A DNA stretch of 64,000 nt from Gordonia bronchialis DSM 43247 (GTDB lineage: Bacteria; Actinomycetota; Actinomycetes; Mycobacteriales; Mycobacteriaceae): NCBI RefSeq assembly GCF_000024785.1, contig NC_013441.1:1984001-2048000 (forward strand), in the 5' to 3' direction. Each line of letters opens with the position of its first letter. Within the stretch, counting starts at the first letter, position 1. Made by a program: the position numbers and the translations under genes. Of this stretch, positions 7,014 through 18,010 are shown piece by piece. A model generated the notes under the pieces. It was given only the letters and a program-made list of their open reading frames with translations, made no database searches and was not told the DNA's origin.

Positions 7014-7841
7014 CTAGCCGGTGGGCATCGGCGCGGTCACCTCGGACGCCGGCTTGCCGTTCATCGGGAAGGCGTCGGGTCCGGGGGGTCCCTGATCGGC
7101 GGGAGGCGGGTTCGACGGATCGAAACCGGGGATCGGACCGCAGGTGGCCTGGACCTCCGGATAGGAGGCCTGCTCCGGGTTCTCGGGGTAGACGTTGGTC
7201 ATCGCGTTGCGGCGCAGCGCGGTGATGAACTGGTTGACGCGCGGGTCGTGTGCGGATTCCAGTTTGAGCTGATGTCCCCAACTCTGCAGCGACAGAGGAG
7301 AACTCAGACCCGGGTAGGGCGACATGAACAGGTACTGTTCACCGCGAACCAGGTTCTTCAGGTAGTCCAGATCACCGGAGGAGATGGTGTCCGGGTTGTA
7401 GGTGATCCACACCGCGCCGTGCTCGAGGGCATGCACCGCATTCTCCGACCGGATCGGATTGGGGTAGACGATGCCGGTGCAGGTGGCCCAGATCGCGTCA
7501 TGCGGCCCGCCGAACGGCGGCGACTGGTCGTAGGCGACCCGCTTCTCGGTGTGCGTTGCGGCCGGGTAGTACTTCTTCACGATGCCCGGGATCCTGGATG
7601 CCGGATCGGGATTCTGCGGCGTCGGGACGAACTCCTGGACCGTTTCCGGGGCGATCTTGGCTGCCTCTTCCTCGGCGCGCTTGTCGAGGAACCGGGGAAC
7701 GAGATACCAGGCGAGACCGCCGATCAGCGCGACCACCACCACGACGGCCGCCACGACCATCCAGTCGATGCCACCGGTGGGCGTCGACGACTTGCCGCGC
7801 TTGCTGGTCTTGGGGACGTTCGCCCCGGGTTTGCCCGCCAT
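7014..7841 (-). CDS. DUF3105 family membrane-anchored protein
   Basis: A short basic cytoplasmic tail (KTSKRGKSS) is followed by a transmembrane helix (WMVVAAVVVVVALIGGLAWYLV, about residues 27-48) and an extracytoplasmic DUF3105 domain. The family signature region is visible: YDQSPPFGGPHD, then ALEHGAVWITYNPD and the SPYPGLSSPLSLQSWGH segment. The tail is Pro/Gly rich. The biochemical role is unknown. In actinobacteria DUF3105 genes often stand beside DUF305 genes, as here, which suggests a joint role at the cell surface. The 275 residues are a usual length. The ATG at 7841 has a purine-rich GAAAGAGA upstream. It is the first gene of the two-gene minus-strand unit and is divergent from argS. 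Confidence 0.88.
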   Translation of the reverse strand: MAGKPGANVPKTSKRGKSSTPTGGIDWMVVAAVVVVVALIGGLAWYLVPRFLDKRAEEEAAKIAPETVQEFVPTPQNPDPASRIPGIVKKYYPAATHTEKRVAYDQSPPFGGPHDAIWATCTGIVYPNPIRSENAVHALEHGAVWITYNPDTISSGDLDYLKNLVRGEQYLFMSPYPGLSSPLSLQSWGHQLKLESAHDPRVNQFITALRRNAMTNVYPENPEQASYPEVQATCGPIPGFDPSNPPPADQGPPGPDAFPMNGKPASEVTAPMPTG

Positions 7842-8050
7842 GGATCTCTTTCTCTGTTCGCCTGCTCAGTGGTCCCCGCCGGAAATCACCTGCCCGCTCC
7901 GGTTCGCGGCGTGCACAGTCTACTGGTGGCCGGATGAGAGCCTGCTGAGGTCATGGTGACCGCCGCCCGCTCACCCCTCGGCGACGGTGTGGATGGAAAC
8001 CCGACGGGCGATTGTCTCTCCGAGGTCAGCGGCCAATAGGATGGTGTCCT

Positions 8051-9703
8051 GTGACTCCCGCCGACCTCGCCGCGCTACTCGCGGCCGTGACCTCGACCGT
8101 GGTTCGTGACCACGGACTCGACGAGACGCTGGTGCCCGATTCCGTCGGAGTCGAGCGCCCGCGGCACGCCGATCACGGTGATTACTCCACGAATATCGCG
8201 CTGCAACTCGGCAAACGTCTCGGCGTCTCGCCGCGCGAACTCGCCGGTTGGCTGGCCGAGGCGTACGCCGGAGCCGACGGCATCGCGAAAGCGGAGGTCG
8301 CCGGTCCCGGTTTCGTCAATCTCTGGCTGGCCGCAGCCGCGCAGAACACTGTCATCGCCACCGTCGTGGAGCAGGGCGCCGAGTACGGCCGCGGTGACGA
8401 ACTCGGCGGATCGGTGATCAACCTCGAGTTCGTCTCGGCCAATCCGACCGGCCCGATCCACCTGGGCGGCACCCGGTGGGCGGCGGTGGGCGACGCGCTC
8501 GGGCGTGTCCTCGGAGCCCGCGGCGCCGCAGTGACCCGTGAGTACTACTTCAACGATCACGGCACCCAGATCGACCGGTTCGCGCGGTCGCTCGAAGCCG
8601 CCGCCCAGGGCGGCCCGACTCCCGAGGACGGGTACGCGGGTGCCTACATCGGTGACATCGCCGCCGCAGTCGTGCAGCAGGTACCGGGCGTCCTCGAGCA
8701 GCCCGACGACGAGCGGGTGGAGACCTTCCGCTCGGTGGGGGTCGAGCTGATGTTCGCCCACATCAAGGAGAGCCTGCACGAGTTCGGCACCGACTTCGAC
8801 GTGTTCACCCACGAGGACAGCATGTTCACCTCGGGGCTGGTCGACGAGTGCATCGCAGAGCTCAAGGCCAACGACAAGCTGTACGAGAAGGACGGGGCCT
8901 GGTGGCTGCGGTCCACCGAGTTCGGTGACGACAAGGATCGGGTCGTCATCAAGAGTGACGGCAACGCGGCCTACATCGCCGGCGACATCGCCTACATCCG
9001 GGACAAACGCAACCGCGGGTTCAGCCTCTGCATCTACATGCTCGGCGCCGACCACCACGGCTACATCAGCCGGCTCAAGGCCGCGGCCGCAGCGCTCGGC
9101 GACGACCCGGACGTGGTGGAGGTCCTCATCGGTCAGATGGTCAATCTCGTCCGCGACGGCAAGCCGGTCCGGATGAGCAAGCGCGCCGGAACGGTGATCA
9201 CCCTCGACGACCTCGTCGAGGCCGTCGGTGTCGACGGCGCGCGCTACTCGCTGATCCGGTCGTCGGTCGACGTCAACATCGACATCGACCTCGATCTGCT
9301 CACGAAGCAGTCCAACGAGAACCCGGTGTACTACGTGCAATACGCCCACGCCCGGCTGAGTGCGTTGTCGCGCAATGCCGCCGACCTGGGCCTGCAACCG
9401 GACCTGGCGAACATCGACCTGCTCGTCGATCCCGCCGAGGGGGAATTGATCCGGACCATCGGTGACTTCGACGAGGTGGTGGCGACGGCGGCGTCGTTGC
9501 GTGAACCGCATCGCGTCTGCCGCTACCTGGAGAGCCTGGCCGGCGCGTACCACCGCTTTTACGCGCGCTGCCGCGTGCTGCCTCAGGGAGATGAGGAGCC
9601 CGCCGACATCCACCGGGCCCGGCTCGCGCTGTGCGCGGCAACCCGTCAGGTGCTGGCCAACGGTCTCGACCTGGTCGGCGTGAGCGCACCGGAGCGGATG
9701 TGA
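8051..9703 (+). CDS. argS: arginyl-tRNA synthetase
   Basis: This class I synthetase charges tRNA-Arg. The HIGH-like motif is [12 protein letters not shown] (around residue 138) and the KMSKS equivalent is RMSKRAG (around residue 377). The C-terminal anticodon-binding DALR domain follows ([13 protein letters not shown] ... [21 protein letters not shown]). I chose the GTG at 8051, giving 550 residues, the normal length for the family. An upstream in-frame ATG at 8012 would add 13 poorly conserved residues. The stop codon overlaps the GTG start of lysA (GTGA), so the two are translationally coupled. argS heads the amino-acid block argS-lysA-hom-thrC-thrB, the same order as in Mycobacterium. Confidence 0.97.
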   Translation: MTPADLAALLAAVTSTVVRDHGLDETLVPDSVGVERPRHADHGDYSTNIALQLGKRLGVSPRELAGWLAEAYAGADGIAKAEVAGPGFVNLWLAAAAQNTVIATVVEQGAEYGRGDELGGSVINLEFVSANPTGPIHLGGTRWAAVGDALGRVLGARGAAVTREYYFNDHGTQIDRFARSLEAAAQGGPTPEDGYAGAYIGDIAAAVVQQVPGVLEQPDDERVETFRSVGVELMFAHIKESLHEFGTDFDVFTHEDSMFTSGLVDECIAELKANDKLYEKDGAWWLRSTEFGDDKDRVVIKSDGNAAYIAGDIAYIRDKRNRGFSLCIYMLGADHHGYISRLKAAAAALGDDPDVVEVLIGQMVNLVRDGKPVRMSKRAGTVITLDDLVEAVGVDGARYSLIRSSVDVNIDIDLDLLTKQSNENPVYYVQYAHARLSALSRNAADLGLQPDLANIDLLVDPAEGELIRTIGDFDEVVATAASLREPHRVCRYLESLAGAYHRFYARCRVLPQGDEEPADIHRARLALCAATRQVLANGLDLVGVSAPERM

Positions 9704-11121
9704 ACGCGCATCCCGCCGGGCCCCGGCACGCCGAACTCCTGGCTGCGCCGCATCTGGCGCAGCGGCCCAATGACCCGTCGGTGCTCGCCGAGATCCCGGC
9801 GAATGTCTTCCCGCGCAACGCAGCTCGCAACGCTGACGGTGAACTGGAGATCGCCGGTGTCGGGGTGTCCGAGCTCGCCGACAAGTACGGCACGCCGGTG
9901 TTCCTGGTCGACGAGGCCGATTTCCGGTCACGCTGCGCGGACATGATGTCGGCCTTCGGTCCGTACGGACGAGTTCACTACGCGTCCAAGGCCTTCCTGT
10001 GCACCGAGGTCGCGCGCTGGGTGAACGAGGAGGGACTGTCGCTCGACGTGTGCTCCGGCGGTGAACTCGCGATCGCGCTACGTGCCGGCTTCCCGCCCGA
10101 GCGGATCGCGTTGCACGGCAACAACAAGAGCGTCGCCGAACTCACCGCGGCCCTGGACGCCGGGGTCGGTCACGTGGTGCTGGACTCCTTTGTGGAGATC
10201 GAACGACTCGATGCGCTGGCCGGCGAACGCGGTGTGGTCGCCGACGTGCTGGTCCGGGTCACCGTGGGAGTCGAGGCACACACACACGAATTCATCTCGA
10301 CGGCGCACGAGGATCAGAAGTTCGGTTTCGCCCTGGCCGGCGGGGTCGCCATGGATGCGGTGCGCCGGGTGTTCGCCACCGACAACCTGCGGTTGGTCGG
10401 GTTGCACAGTCACATCGGCTCGCAGATCTTCGACATGGACGGCTTCGAACTCGCCGCCCACCGGGTGCTCGGTCTGCTACACGACGTGGTTGCCGAGTTC
10501 GGTGTCGACAAGACCGCACAGATGTCGATCGTGGATCTCGGTGGGGGACTGGGCATCTCGTACCTGCCCGAGGAGCGTCCGCTGCCGGTCGGCACCGTCG
10601 CGGAAAAGCTGGCGGAGATCGTTCGCCGCGAATCATCGGCCGTCGGACTGCCGATGCCCACCATCGCGGTGGAACCGGGCCGCGCCATAGCCGGTCCCGG
10701 GACCGTGACGCTGTATCGCGTCGGCACCATCAAGGACGTCGCCCTCGGCGGCGGCTCTGTCCGTCGCTACGTGTCGGTCGACGGCGGCATGAGCGACAAC
10801 ATCCGCACCGTCCTCTATCAGGCCGAATACGACGTGCGCCTGGTGTCGCGGGTGTCCACCGCGCGTGCCGTGGTCAGTCGCGTCGTCGGAAAGCACTGCG
10901 AGAGCGGCGACATCGTGATCAAGGACTGCTGGCTGCCCGAGGATCTGGAGCCCGGCGATCTGATCGCGGTGGCGGCGACCGGCGCGTACTGCTATTCGAT
11001 GTCGAGTCGCTACAACATGGCGATGCGCCCGCCGGTGGTCGCGATCGCCGACGGAGCAGACCGAATGCTGTTGCGCCGCGAGAACATCGACGATTTCTTC
11101 AGCCTGGAGGTGACCCAGTGA
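9700..11121 (+). CDS. lysA: diaminopimelate decarboxylase
   Basis: LysA is the PLP enzyme that converts meso-diaminopimelate to L-lysine, the last step of lysine synthesis. The PLP lysine lies in [10 protein letters not shown], the phosphate-binding glycine loop in [15 protein letters not shown], and the active-site Cys region in [15 protein letters not shown]. The protein closes with [12 protein letters not shown], diagnostic for fold-III decarboxylases. The product is 473 residues from the GTG at 9700, which overlaps the argS stop. An upstream start inside argS is possible but unnecessary. Its stop overlaps the GTG of hom, continuing the coupled operon. Lysine and threonine genes in one unit fit the shared aspartate pathway. 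Confidence 0.97.
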   Translation: MNAHPAGPRHAELLAAPHLAQRPNDPSVLAEIPANVFPRNAARNADGELEIAGVGVSELADKYGTPVFLVDEADFRSRCADMMSAFGPYGRVHYASKAFLCTEVARWVNEEGLSLDVCSGGELAIALRAGFPPERIALHGNNKSVAELTAALDAGVGHVVLDSFVEIERLDALAGERGVVADVLVRVTVGVEAHTHEFISTAHEDQKFGFALAGGVAMDAVRRVFATDNLRLVGLHSHIGSQIFDMDGFELAAHRVLGLLHDVVAEFGVDKTAQMSIVDLGGGLGISYLPEERPLPVGTVAEKLAEIVRRESSAVGLPMPTIAVEPGRAIAGPGTVTLYRVGTIKDVALGGGSVRRYVSVDGGMSDNIRTVLYQAEYDVRLVSRVSTARAVVSRVVGKHCESGDIVIKDCWLPEDLEPGDLIAVAATGAYCYSMSSRYNMAMRPPVVAIADGADRMLLRRENIDDFFSLEVTQ

Positions 11122-12464
11122 CGGCCGGTGGCAACACTGTCGAGCGTAGTGACGATCAGGACGCCGGTGCCCGCAGTATCGGCGTCGCGGTACTCGGGAT
11201 GGGAAATGTGGGCGCCGAGGTGGTGCGCATCATCTCCGACAACGCCGCCGACCTGCAGGCCCGCGTCGGCGCGCCCGTGCAGCTGCGGGGCGTCGCCGTC
11301 CGCGACCTCGCGCGACCGCGCGCCATCGACCCCGAACTGCTGACCGACGATCCCGGCGCCCTCGTCGCCCGCGACGACGTGGACATCGTCGTCGAGCTGA
11401 TGGGCGGTATCGATCCGGCCCGTGGGCTGATCCGGGCGGCGCTGGAGAACGGGAAATCGGTGGTGACCGCCAACAAGGCGCTGCTCGCCGAGTACACCGG
11501 TGAACTCGCGACGGCCGCCGCACGGGCCAAGGTGGACCTGTACTTCGAGGCGGCCGTGGCCGGTGCCATCCCGGTGGTACGGCCGCTGATGCAGTCGCTG
11601 GCCGGTGACACCGTGGAGCGGGTCGCCGGAATCGTCAACGGCACCACCAACTTCATCCTCTCCGCGATGGACGAGACCGGCGCCGACTACGAGGCGACAC
11701 TCGCCGAGGCCGGACGCCTGGGGTACGCCGAGGCCGATCCGACCGCCGACGTGGAGGGCTACGACGCCGCGTCCAAGGCGGCGATCCTCGCCTCCATCGC
11801 CTTCCACACCCGGGTGACCGCCGCCGACGTCTACCGCGAGGGCATCTCCGCGGTCACCGCCGACGACCTGGTGGCGGCCAAGAAGTTCGACTGCACCGTC
11901 AAACTCCTCTCCATCTGCGAGCGTGTCCATGATGCCGACGGCTCCGAGCGTGTCTCGGCGCGCGTGTATCCGGCGCTCATCCCGCTGACCCACCCGCTGG
12001 CCTCGGTCAACGGCGCGTTCAACGCGGTCGTCGTCGAGGCGGAGAACGCCGGGCGACTGATGTTCTACGGGCAGGGTGCCGGCGGTGCGCCAACCGCGTC
12101 GGCCGTGCTCGGCGACATGGTCATGGCGGCGCGCAACCGGGTGCACGGCGGCCGCGGTCCGCTGGAGTCGACGTACGCCTCGCTACCCATCGCACCCGTG
12201 GACGACGTACCGACCCGGTACTACATCTCGATGCGGGTCGCCGACCGTCCGGGCGTGCTGGCGCAGGTCGCCGGCGAGTTCACCAAGCGGTCGGTGAGCA
12301 TCGCCGCCGTTCGGCAGGAGGGTGCCGGTGACGATGCCCGCCTGATTGTCGTGACCCACCGCGCACCCGACCGTGCGCAGTCGGAATGTGTTGCGGCACT
12401 AGAGGACATGGATGCCGTCATCAAGGTGTCGAGCGTTCTGCGATTGGAAGGAACCGATGACTGA
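11118..12464 (+). CDS. hom: homoserine dehydrogenase
   Basis: This enzyme reduces aspartate semialdehyde to homoserine with NAD(P)H, the branch-point step to threonine and methionine. The N-terminal Rossmann motif is [13 protein letters not shown]. The catalytic domain carries [14 protein letters not shown] and [21 protein letters not shown] with the expected catalytic Lys. A C-terminal ACT domain ([33 protein letters not shown]) implies allosteric control by threonine, as in Corynebacterium. The 448 residues match the ACT-bearing class. The GTG at 11118 overlaps the lysA stop, and the stop overlaps the start of thrC. Confidence 0.97.
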   Translation: MTAGGNTVERSDDQDAGARSIGVAVLGMGNVGAEVVRIISDNAADLQARVGAPVQLRGVAVRDLARPRAIDPELLTDDPGALVARDDVDIVVELMGGIDPARGLIRAALENGKSVVTANKALLAEYTGELATAAARAKVDLYFEAAVAGAIPVVRPLMQSLAGDTVERVAGIVNGTTNFILSAMDETGADYEATLAEAGRLGYAEADPTADVEGYDAASKAAILASIAFHTRVTAADVYREGISAVTADDLVAAKKFDCTVKLLSICERVHDADGSERVSARVYPALIPLTHPLASVNGAFNAVVVEAENAGRLMFYGQGAGGAPTASAVLGDMVMAARNRVHGGRGPLESTYASLPIAPVDDVPTRYYISMRVADRPGVLAQVAGEFTKRSVSIAAVRQEGAGDDARLIVVTHRAPDRAQSECVAALEDMDAVIKVSSVLRLEGTDD

Positions 12465-13539
12465 AGCGACTGGACCCGTGCACAGCGGCTGGCCCGGGCT
12501 GATCGAGGCATACCGTTCGCGGCTGCCCGTCGGAGACGACTGGAAGGTCGTGACCCTGCTGGAGGGCGGGACCCCGCTGATCAGCGCGCCCCATCTGTCC
12601 GAGATAACCGGCTGCGAGGTCTACCTCAAGGTCGAGGGCCTCAACCCGACCGGATCGTTCAAGGACCGCGGGATGACGATGGCGGTCAGCAATGCGGTCA
12701 ACAACGGCAAGACCGCGGTGCTGTGCGCATCCACCGGCAACACGTCGGCATCGGCAGCGGCGTATGCCACCCGCGCCGGCATCACCTGCGCGGTGCTGAT
12801 CCCCGAGGGCAAGATCGCGATGGGCAAACTGGCCCAGGCGGTCATGCACGGTGCCAAGATCATTCAGGTGCAGGGCAACTTCGACGACTGCCTGGAACTC
12901 GCCCGCAAGGCGACCGCGGAGTTCACCGAGATCGAATTGGTCAACTCGGTCAATCCGGCGCGCATCGAGGGACAGAAGACGGCCTCGTTCGAGATCGTCG
13001 ACGTGCTGGGCCGCGCCCCCGACGTGCACGCGCTGCCGGTCGGGAACGCGGGCAACATCACCGCGTACTGGAAGGGCTACAAGGAGTACCACGCCGACGG
13101 TGTCGCCGACCGGCTGCCGCGCATGCTGGGCGTGCAGGCCGCCGGTGCGGCTCCGCTGGTCAACGGGGCGCCGGTGAAGGAGCCGGAGACCATTGCCACC
13201 GCGATCCGTATCGGGTCGCCGGCGAGCTGGAATCAGGCCGTGGCGGCCAAGGAAGAATCCGACGGACGGTTCCTGGCGGCGACCGACGAGAAACTCCTCG
13301 AGGCTTATCGGCTGATCGCGGGTCGGGAAGGCCTGTTCGTGGAGCCGGCGTCGGCGGCCAGTGTCGCCGGCCTGCTGGCGGCGCGCACCGAGGGCTGGGT
13401 GCGGGAGGGTCAGACCGTCGTCTGTACCGTCACCGGCAACGGTCTCAAGGACCCCGACACCGCGCTGTCGGGGATGCCCGAGGTGGAGGCGATCCCGGTG
13501 GACCCGGTGGCGGTGGCAGATGCACTCGGCGTGGCCTGA
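12457..13539 (+). CDS. thrC: threonine synthase
   Basis: ThrC is the PLP enzyme that makes threonine from O-phosphohomoserine. The cofactor lysine sits in [12 protein letters not shown] (residue about 69). Other family motifs are the Asn/Ser-rich [15 protein letters not shown] and the glycine loop [19 protein letters not shown]. The 360-residue product is the short actinobacterial form. I chose the ATG at 12457, which is preceded by GGAAGGA and overlaps the hom stop by 8 bases. The ORF extends upstream but those codons lie inside hom in another frame. thrB follows almost at once, so the two final threonine steps are encoded together. Confidence 0.97.
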   Translation: MTEATGPVHSGWPGLIEAYRSRLPVGDDWKVVTLLEGGTPLISAPHLSEITGCEVYLKVEGLNPTGSFKDRGMTMAVSNAVNNGKTAVLCASTGNTSASAAAYATRAGITCAVLIPEGKIAMGKLAQAVMHGAKIIQVQGNFDDCLELARKATAEFTEIELVNSVNPARIEGQKTASFEIVDVLGRAPDVHALPVGNAGNITAYWKGYKEYHADGVADRLPRMLGVQAAGAAPLVNGAPVKEPETIATAIRIGSPASWNQAVAAKEESDGRFLAATDEKLLEAYRLIAGREGLFVEPASAASVAGLLAARTEGWVREGQTVVCTVTGNGLKDPDTALSGMPEVEAIPVDPVAVADALGVA

Positions 13540-13546
13540 GACCACG

Positions 13547-14530
13547 GTGGACGACGACGCCGACCGCCCCGCCGTGACTTCGGGCAGCCCACTGCCCGAA
13601 GGGCTTTCGGCACGGGTCCGGGTGCCCGCGTCGAGTGCCAATCTGGGGCCCGGATTCGATTGTCTCGGAATCGCATTGGGCATCTACGACGAAGTCGAGG
13701 TGCACACCGTCGCCGGTGAGGGCGTCGAGGTCGAGGTGAGTGGCGAGGGGGCCGGCGACGTCCCGACCGACGGCAGCCACCTGGTGGCGCGCGCCCTGAG
13801 GCGTGGCCTGGAATACGCCGGCGTCGGTGTTCCGGGCCTGAAACTTCGCTGCAGCAACGAGATCCCGCACTCGCGTGGTCTCGGGTCCTCGGCGGCCGCG
13901 GCGGTCTCCGGGCTGGCCGCAGCGTCGGGTCTGATCGCGGCGGCCGGCGCCGGGCCCGGGCTGACGGCCGACGAACTGGTGCAACTGTCGAGCGAGTTCG
14001 AGGGACACCCGGACAACGCCGCTGCGAGTGTCCTGGGGTCCGCGGTGGTCACCTGGATCGCCGGGGTGGACCAGGTGCCCGTCTATCAGGCGCGGCGCCT
14101 TCCGGTGCATCCCGATATCTGCGCGACGGTGTTCGTGCCCGACACCGAATCGTCGACGGCGTTCACCCGTGGGCTGCTGCCGGATGTGGTGCCGAGAACC
14201 GACGCGATCTTCAATCTGAGCCGATCGGCGCTGGCCGTCGTCGCCCTCACCACCGATCCGGACTGCCTGACCGCGGCTTCCGAGGATCGGCTGCATCAGC
14301 CGTACCGGGCCGAGTCCATGGCACCGACCGCCGAACTGGTGGCCGACCTGCGCGCCCGTGGATACGCGGCGACCGTGTCCGGGGCAGGTCCCAGCGTCCT
14401 GGTGCTCAGCGTGCGGCCGGTTCCGGGTGAGGTACGCGAACGCGCGGTCGCCGCGGGATTCACCCCCCGGGCGGTCACCATCGCGGGTGGTGTCGAGGTG
14501 GTCGTCGGCTCCGGGCGGGGAGTCAGCTGA
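13547..14530 (+). CDS. thrB: homoserine kinase
   Basis: A GHMP-family kinase phosphorylates homoserine for ThrC. The substrate-site motif is ASSANLGPGFDCLG and the GHMP ATP loop is PHSRGLGSSAAAAVSG. The C-terminal part has VSGAGPSVLVLS. The start is uncertain. GTG 13547 (used here) is just after the thrC stop. ATG 13520 would overlap thrC, and GTG 13574 would give an N-terminus closest to mycobacterial ThrB (VTSGSPLPEGL). None has a strong Shine-Dalgarno sequence. It is the last gene of the coupled lysA-hom-thrC-thrB run, and rho is separated from it by a 330-base leader. Confidence 0.95.
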   Translation: MDDDADRPAVTSGSPLPEGLSARVRVPASSANLGPGFDCLGIALGIYDEVEVHTVAGEGVEVEVSGEGAGDVPTDGSHLVARALRRGLEYAGVGVPGLKLRCSNEIPHSRGLGSSAAAAVSGLAAASGLIAAAGAGPGLTADELVQLSSEFEGHPDNAAASVLGSAVVTWIAGVDQVPVYQARRLPVHPDICATVFVPDTESSTAFTRGLLPDVVPRTDAIFNLSRSALAVVALTTDPDCLTAASEDRLHQPYRAESMAPTAELVADLRARGYAATVSGAGPSVLVLSVRPVPGEVRERAVAAGFTPRAVTIAGGVEVVVGSGRGVS

Positions 14531-14860
14531 CCAGGCCGTCAGGCGTGCGGTCGGTTGCGCCGCCGAACAGCGGTCTCGTCGTGACACACGGATTCGCGGG
14601 GGTGTTTGTCGAAACCGCAGGCGAGGCGTTAGCATATAGTTGTCTCGCGATGCAGGCATGTTTCGCCTTGCTCCTCACATTCAGATCAAGTAACCGGCCC
14701 GTGCTTGATACTTGGTCTCTTGCTGCGAGGATGGGTGATCTTTCGACACGCCGCAGCGAACCCATGATTTTCTGACCGTCCACTTGGACGACGATCCCGC
14801 CACCACGTGGCGGGTTGGAGAGCCCACCAGCTTCTGACCTGGGGGAACGAAAGGACATCC
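14531..14860 (+). promoter_or_regulatory. rho: rho upstream region: promoter candidate and long leader
   Basis: No gene is supported in these 330 bases. A good -10 hexamer TATAGT is at 14635-14640; no consensus -35 is seen at the right distance. This would give a leader of about 215 bases before the rho GTG. The leader contains a possible stem at 14801-14819 (CCACCACGTGGCGGG) near the ribosome-binding region. Leader-based autoregulation of rho is known in other bacteria; for this sequence it is inference. Confidence 0.45.
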
Positions 14861-16849
14861 GTGACCGAAACGGACCTGATCACCGCACCTGCCGAAGAGG
14901 GTTCCGCCGATTCCGCAGCGTCCGGCGCCGCATCCAAGTCGCGCACCCGGACGCAGCGGACCGGACTCACCGGGATGGTGCTGACCGAGCTGCGCGCTGT
15001 TGCCGGTGAACTCGGCATCAAGGGGACCTCCGGCATGCGCAAAGGCGATCTGATCGCCGCCATCAAGGAGCGTCAGGCCGGCGCTGCGAGCGCCAACGGC
15101 ATCGGTGAGGCCGAGAAGAAGGCGAGGCGCGCATCGGCGCCCAAGGATTCCGGTGCACCCGAGCAGATGACGCTCGCCGACTCCGCGGGCACTGGTTCTG
15201 CGGGCACGGGTTCTGCGGGCACTGAGTCCGGGGGCACCGCCGAAGGCCCGACGCGGCGTCGCCGCGGTGGCGCAGCCCAGGCGGAGACCGCCAGGTCTGA
15301 GTCGGCCGACCCGGCCGCCCCGACTGCCGACAAGGCCGTCGACAAGTCCACAGACAAGACTGCCGACCGGCCGAAGGCCGACGGCGACAATCGTGGCCAG
15401 GCTCGTTCGGGTGATGCCCAGTCCGATTCCCGGCAGGGCGACGGCGCGGATGGCAACGAGCAGCGCAATCGGAACCGCAACCGCAACCAAGGTGGCGGTA
15501 ACCAGAACAGCGGTAACCAGAACAGCGGCAACCAGAACAGCAATCAGGGCGGTAACGGCCCGAACAACGGTCCCGGAAACCAGAACCGCGACGACGACGG
15601 TGACGGTTCCGGCCGCGGCCGCCGCGGTCGCCGGTTCCGTGAACGTCGCCGGGGACGTGACCGCGGTGACTCCGCCGGCGAGCCGCAGGTCTCCGAGGAC
15701 GATGTGTTGCAGCCGGTCGCGGGCATCCTCGACGTGCTGGACAACTACGCGTTCGTCCGGACCTCCGGATATCTGGCCGGCCCCAACGACGTCTACGTGT
15801 CGATGAACCTGGTGCGCAAGAACGGATTGCGTCGCGGCGACGCGATCACCGGCGCCGTCAAGGTGCCGCGCGAGGGTGAGCAGCAGAATCAGCGCCAGAA
15901 GTTCAACCCGCTCGTCCGGTTGGACACCGTCAACGGTGGCGATGTCGAGGCCGCGCGCAAGCGCCCGGAGTTCGGCAAGCTCACCCCGCTCTACCCGAAT
16001 CAGCGTCTGCGCCTGGAGACGACGCCGGAACGTCTCGACACCCGCGTCATCGACCTGATCATGCCGATCGGTAAGGGGCAGCGCGCGCTGATCGTGTCGC
16101 CGCCCAAGGCCGGTAAGACCACGATCCTGCAGGACATCGCCAACGCGATCACCATCAACAACCCGGAATGCCATCTGATGGTGGTCCTCGTCGACGAACG
16201 GCCCGAAGAGGTCACCGACATGCAGCGTTCGGTCAAGGGTGAGGTCATCGCCTCCACCTTCGATCGTCCGCCGTCAGATCACACCTCGGTCGCCGAGCTC
16301 GCCATCGAGCGGGCCAAGCGTCTCGTGGAGAGCGGGAAGGACGTCGTGGTCCTGCTCGATTCGATCACCCGCCTCGGGCGTGCCTACAACAATGCCTCGC
16401 CGGCGTCGGGCCGAATCCTGTCCGGCGGTGTCGATTCGACGGCTCTGTACCCGCCGAAGCGGTTCCTCGGTGCGGCCCGCAACATCGAGAACGGCGGTTC
16501 GCTGACGATCATCGCCTCCGCCCTCGTGGAGACCGGGTCCACCGGTGACACGGTCATCTTCGAGGAGTTCAAGGGCACCGGCAACGCCGAGCTCAAGCTC
16601 GACCGCAAGATCGCCGACCGCCGGGTCTTCCCGGCCGTCGACGTCAATCAGTCGAGCACTCGCAAGGACGAGCTGATGATGTCACCCGAGGAGTTCTCGA
16701 TCATGCACAAGCTGCGTCGGGTGCTGTCGGGTCTCGACTCGCAGCAGGCGATCGACCTGCTGCTCAGCCAGCTCAAGAAGACCAAGACCAACGTCGAATT
16801 CCTGATGCAGGTGCAGTCCAACGCGCCGGGAGCGATGAAGGACGACTGA
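14861..16849 (+). CDS. rho: transcription termination factor Rho with long low-complexity N-terminal insert
   Basis: Rho is the hexameric RNA helicase of factor-dependent termination. Domains in order: a Rho N-terminal SAP-like segment ([35 protein letters not shown], about 30-70); a long charged and repetitive insert (about 85-270); the cold-shock RNA-binding domain ([18 protein letters not shown]); and the RecA-like ATPase with Walker [12 protein letters not shown], Walker [16 protein letters not shown] and the Q/R loops. The insert contains SAGTG repeats and an Asn/Gln/Gly-rich stretch with tandem NQNSG units (about 205-250), then an Arg-rich block. Such inserts are typical of actinobacterial Rho and enlarge RNA contact. 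The GTG at 14861 has GAAAGGA upstream. Confidence 0.97.
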   Translation: MTETDLITAPAEEGSADSAASGAASKSRTRTQRTGLTGMVLTELRAVAGELGIKGTSGMRKGDLIAAIKERQAGAASANGIGEAEKKARRASAPKDSGAPEQMTLADSAGTGSAGTGSAGTESGGTAEGPTRRRRGGAAQAETARSESADPAAPTADKAVDKSTDKTADRPKADGDNRGQARSGDAQSDSRQGDGADGNEQRNRNRNRNQGGGNQNSGNQNSGNQNSNQGGNGPNNGPGNQNRDDDGDGSGRGRRGRRFRERRRGRDRGDSAGEPQVSEDDVLQPVAGILDVLDNYAFVRTSGYLAGPNDVYVSMNLVRKNGLRRGDAITGAVKVPREGEQQNQRQKFNPLVRLDTVNGGDVEAARKRPEFGKLTPLYPNQRLRLETTPERLDTRVIDLIMPIGKGQRALIVSPPKAGKTTILQDIANAITINNPECHLMVVLVDERPEEVTDMQRSVKGEVIASTFDRPPSDHTSVAELAIERAKRLVESGKDVVVLLDSITRLGRAYNNASPASGRILSGGVDSTALYPPKRFLGAARNIENGGSLTIIASALVETGSTGDTVIFEEFKGTGNAELKLDRKIADRRVFPAVDVNQSSTRKDELMMSPEEFSIMHKLRRVLSGLDSQQAIDLLLSQLKKTKTNVEFLMQVQSNAPGAMKDD

Positions 16850-16861
16850 TCCACGGGCAAA

Positions 16862-16916
16862 CCCGGACGCGGCCGCACTGATCGTCATGACAGTGCGGCC
16901 GTGCTGTCTGTCCGGG
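16862..16916. terminator. terminator hairpin between rho and the convergent hemS-like gene
   Basis: An 11-base stem (CGGCCGCACTG / CAGTGCGGCCG, 10-base loop) is enclosed by a second pair CCCGGAC / GTCCGGG. It lies 12 bases after the rho stop and faces the minus-strand gene ending at 16947. No U-tract is present. The symmetry suits bidirectional termination. Confidence 0.7.
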
Positions 16917-16946
16917 TGGCCGCGCGGATGATCGGTCCGCGGCGGC

Positions 16947-17954
<1,008 letters not shown>

Positions 17955-18010
17955 TCCTCACTGCCGTTCCATCGTCACTGGCGTTCCATCGTCACTGCCG
18001 TTCGATCGGG

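Noticed and set aside
8075..9931. 618-codon open frame antisense to argS
   Set aside because: Shadow of argS; the opposite frame is open because of third-position GC bias. No family resemblance.
14681..16174. 497-codon frame antisense to rho
   Set aside because: Shadow of rho. The Val/Leu/Ala runs come from the reverse complement of the repetitive insert.
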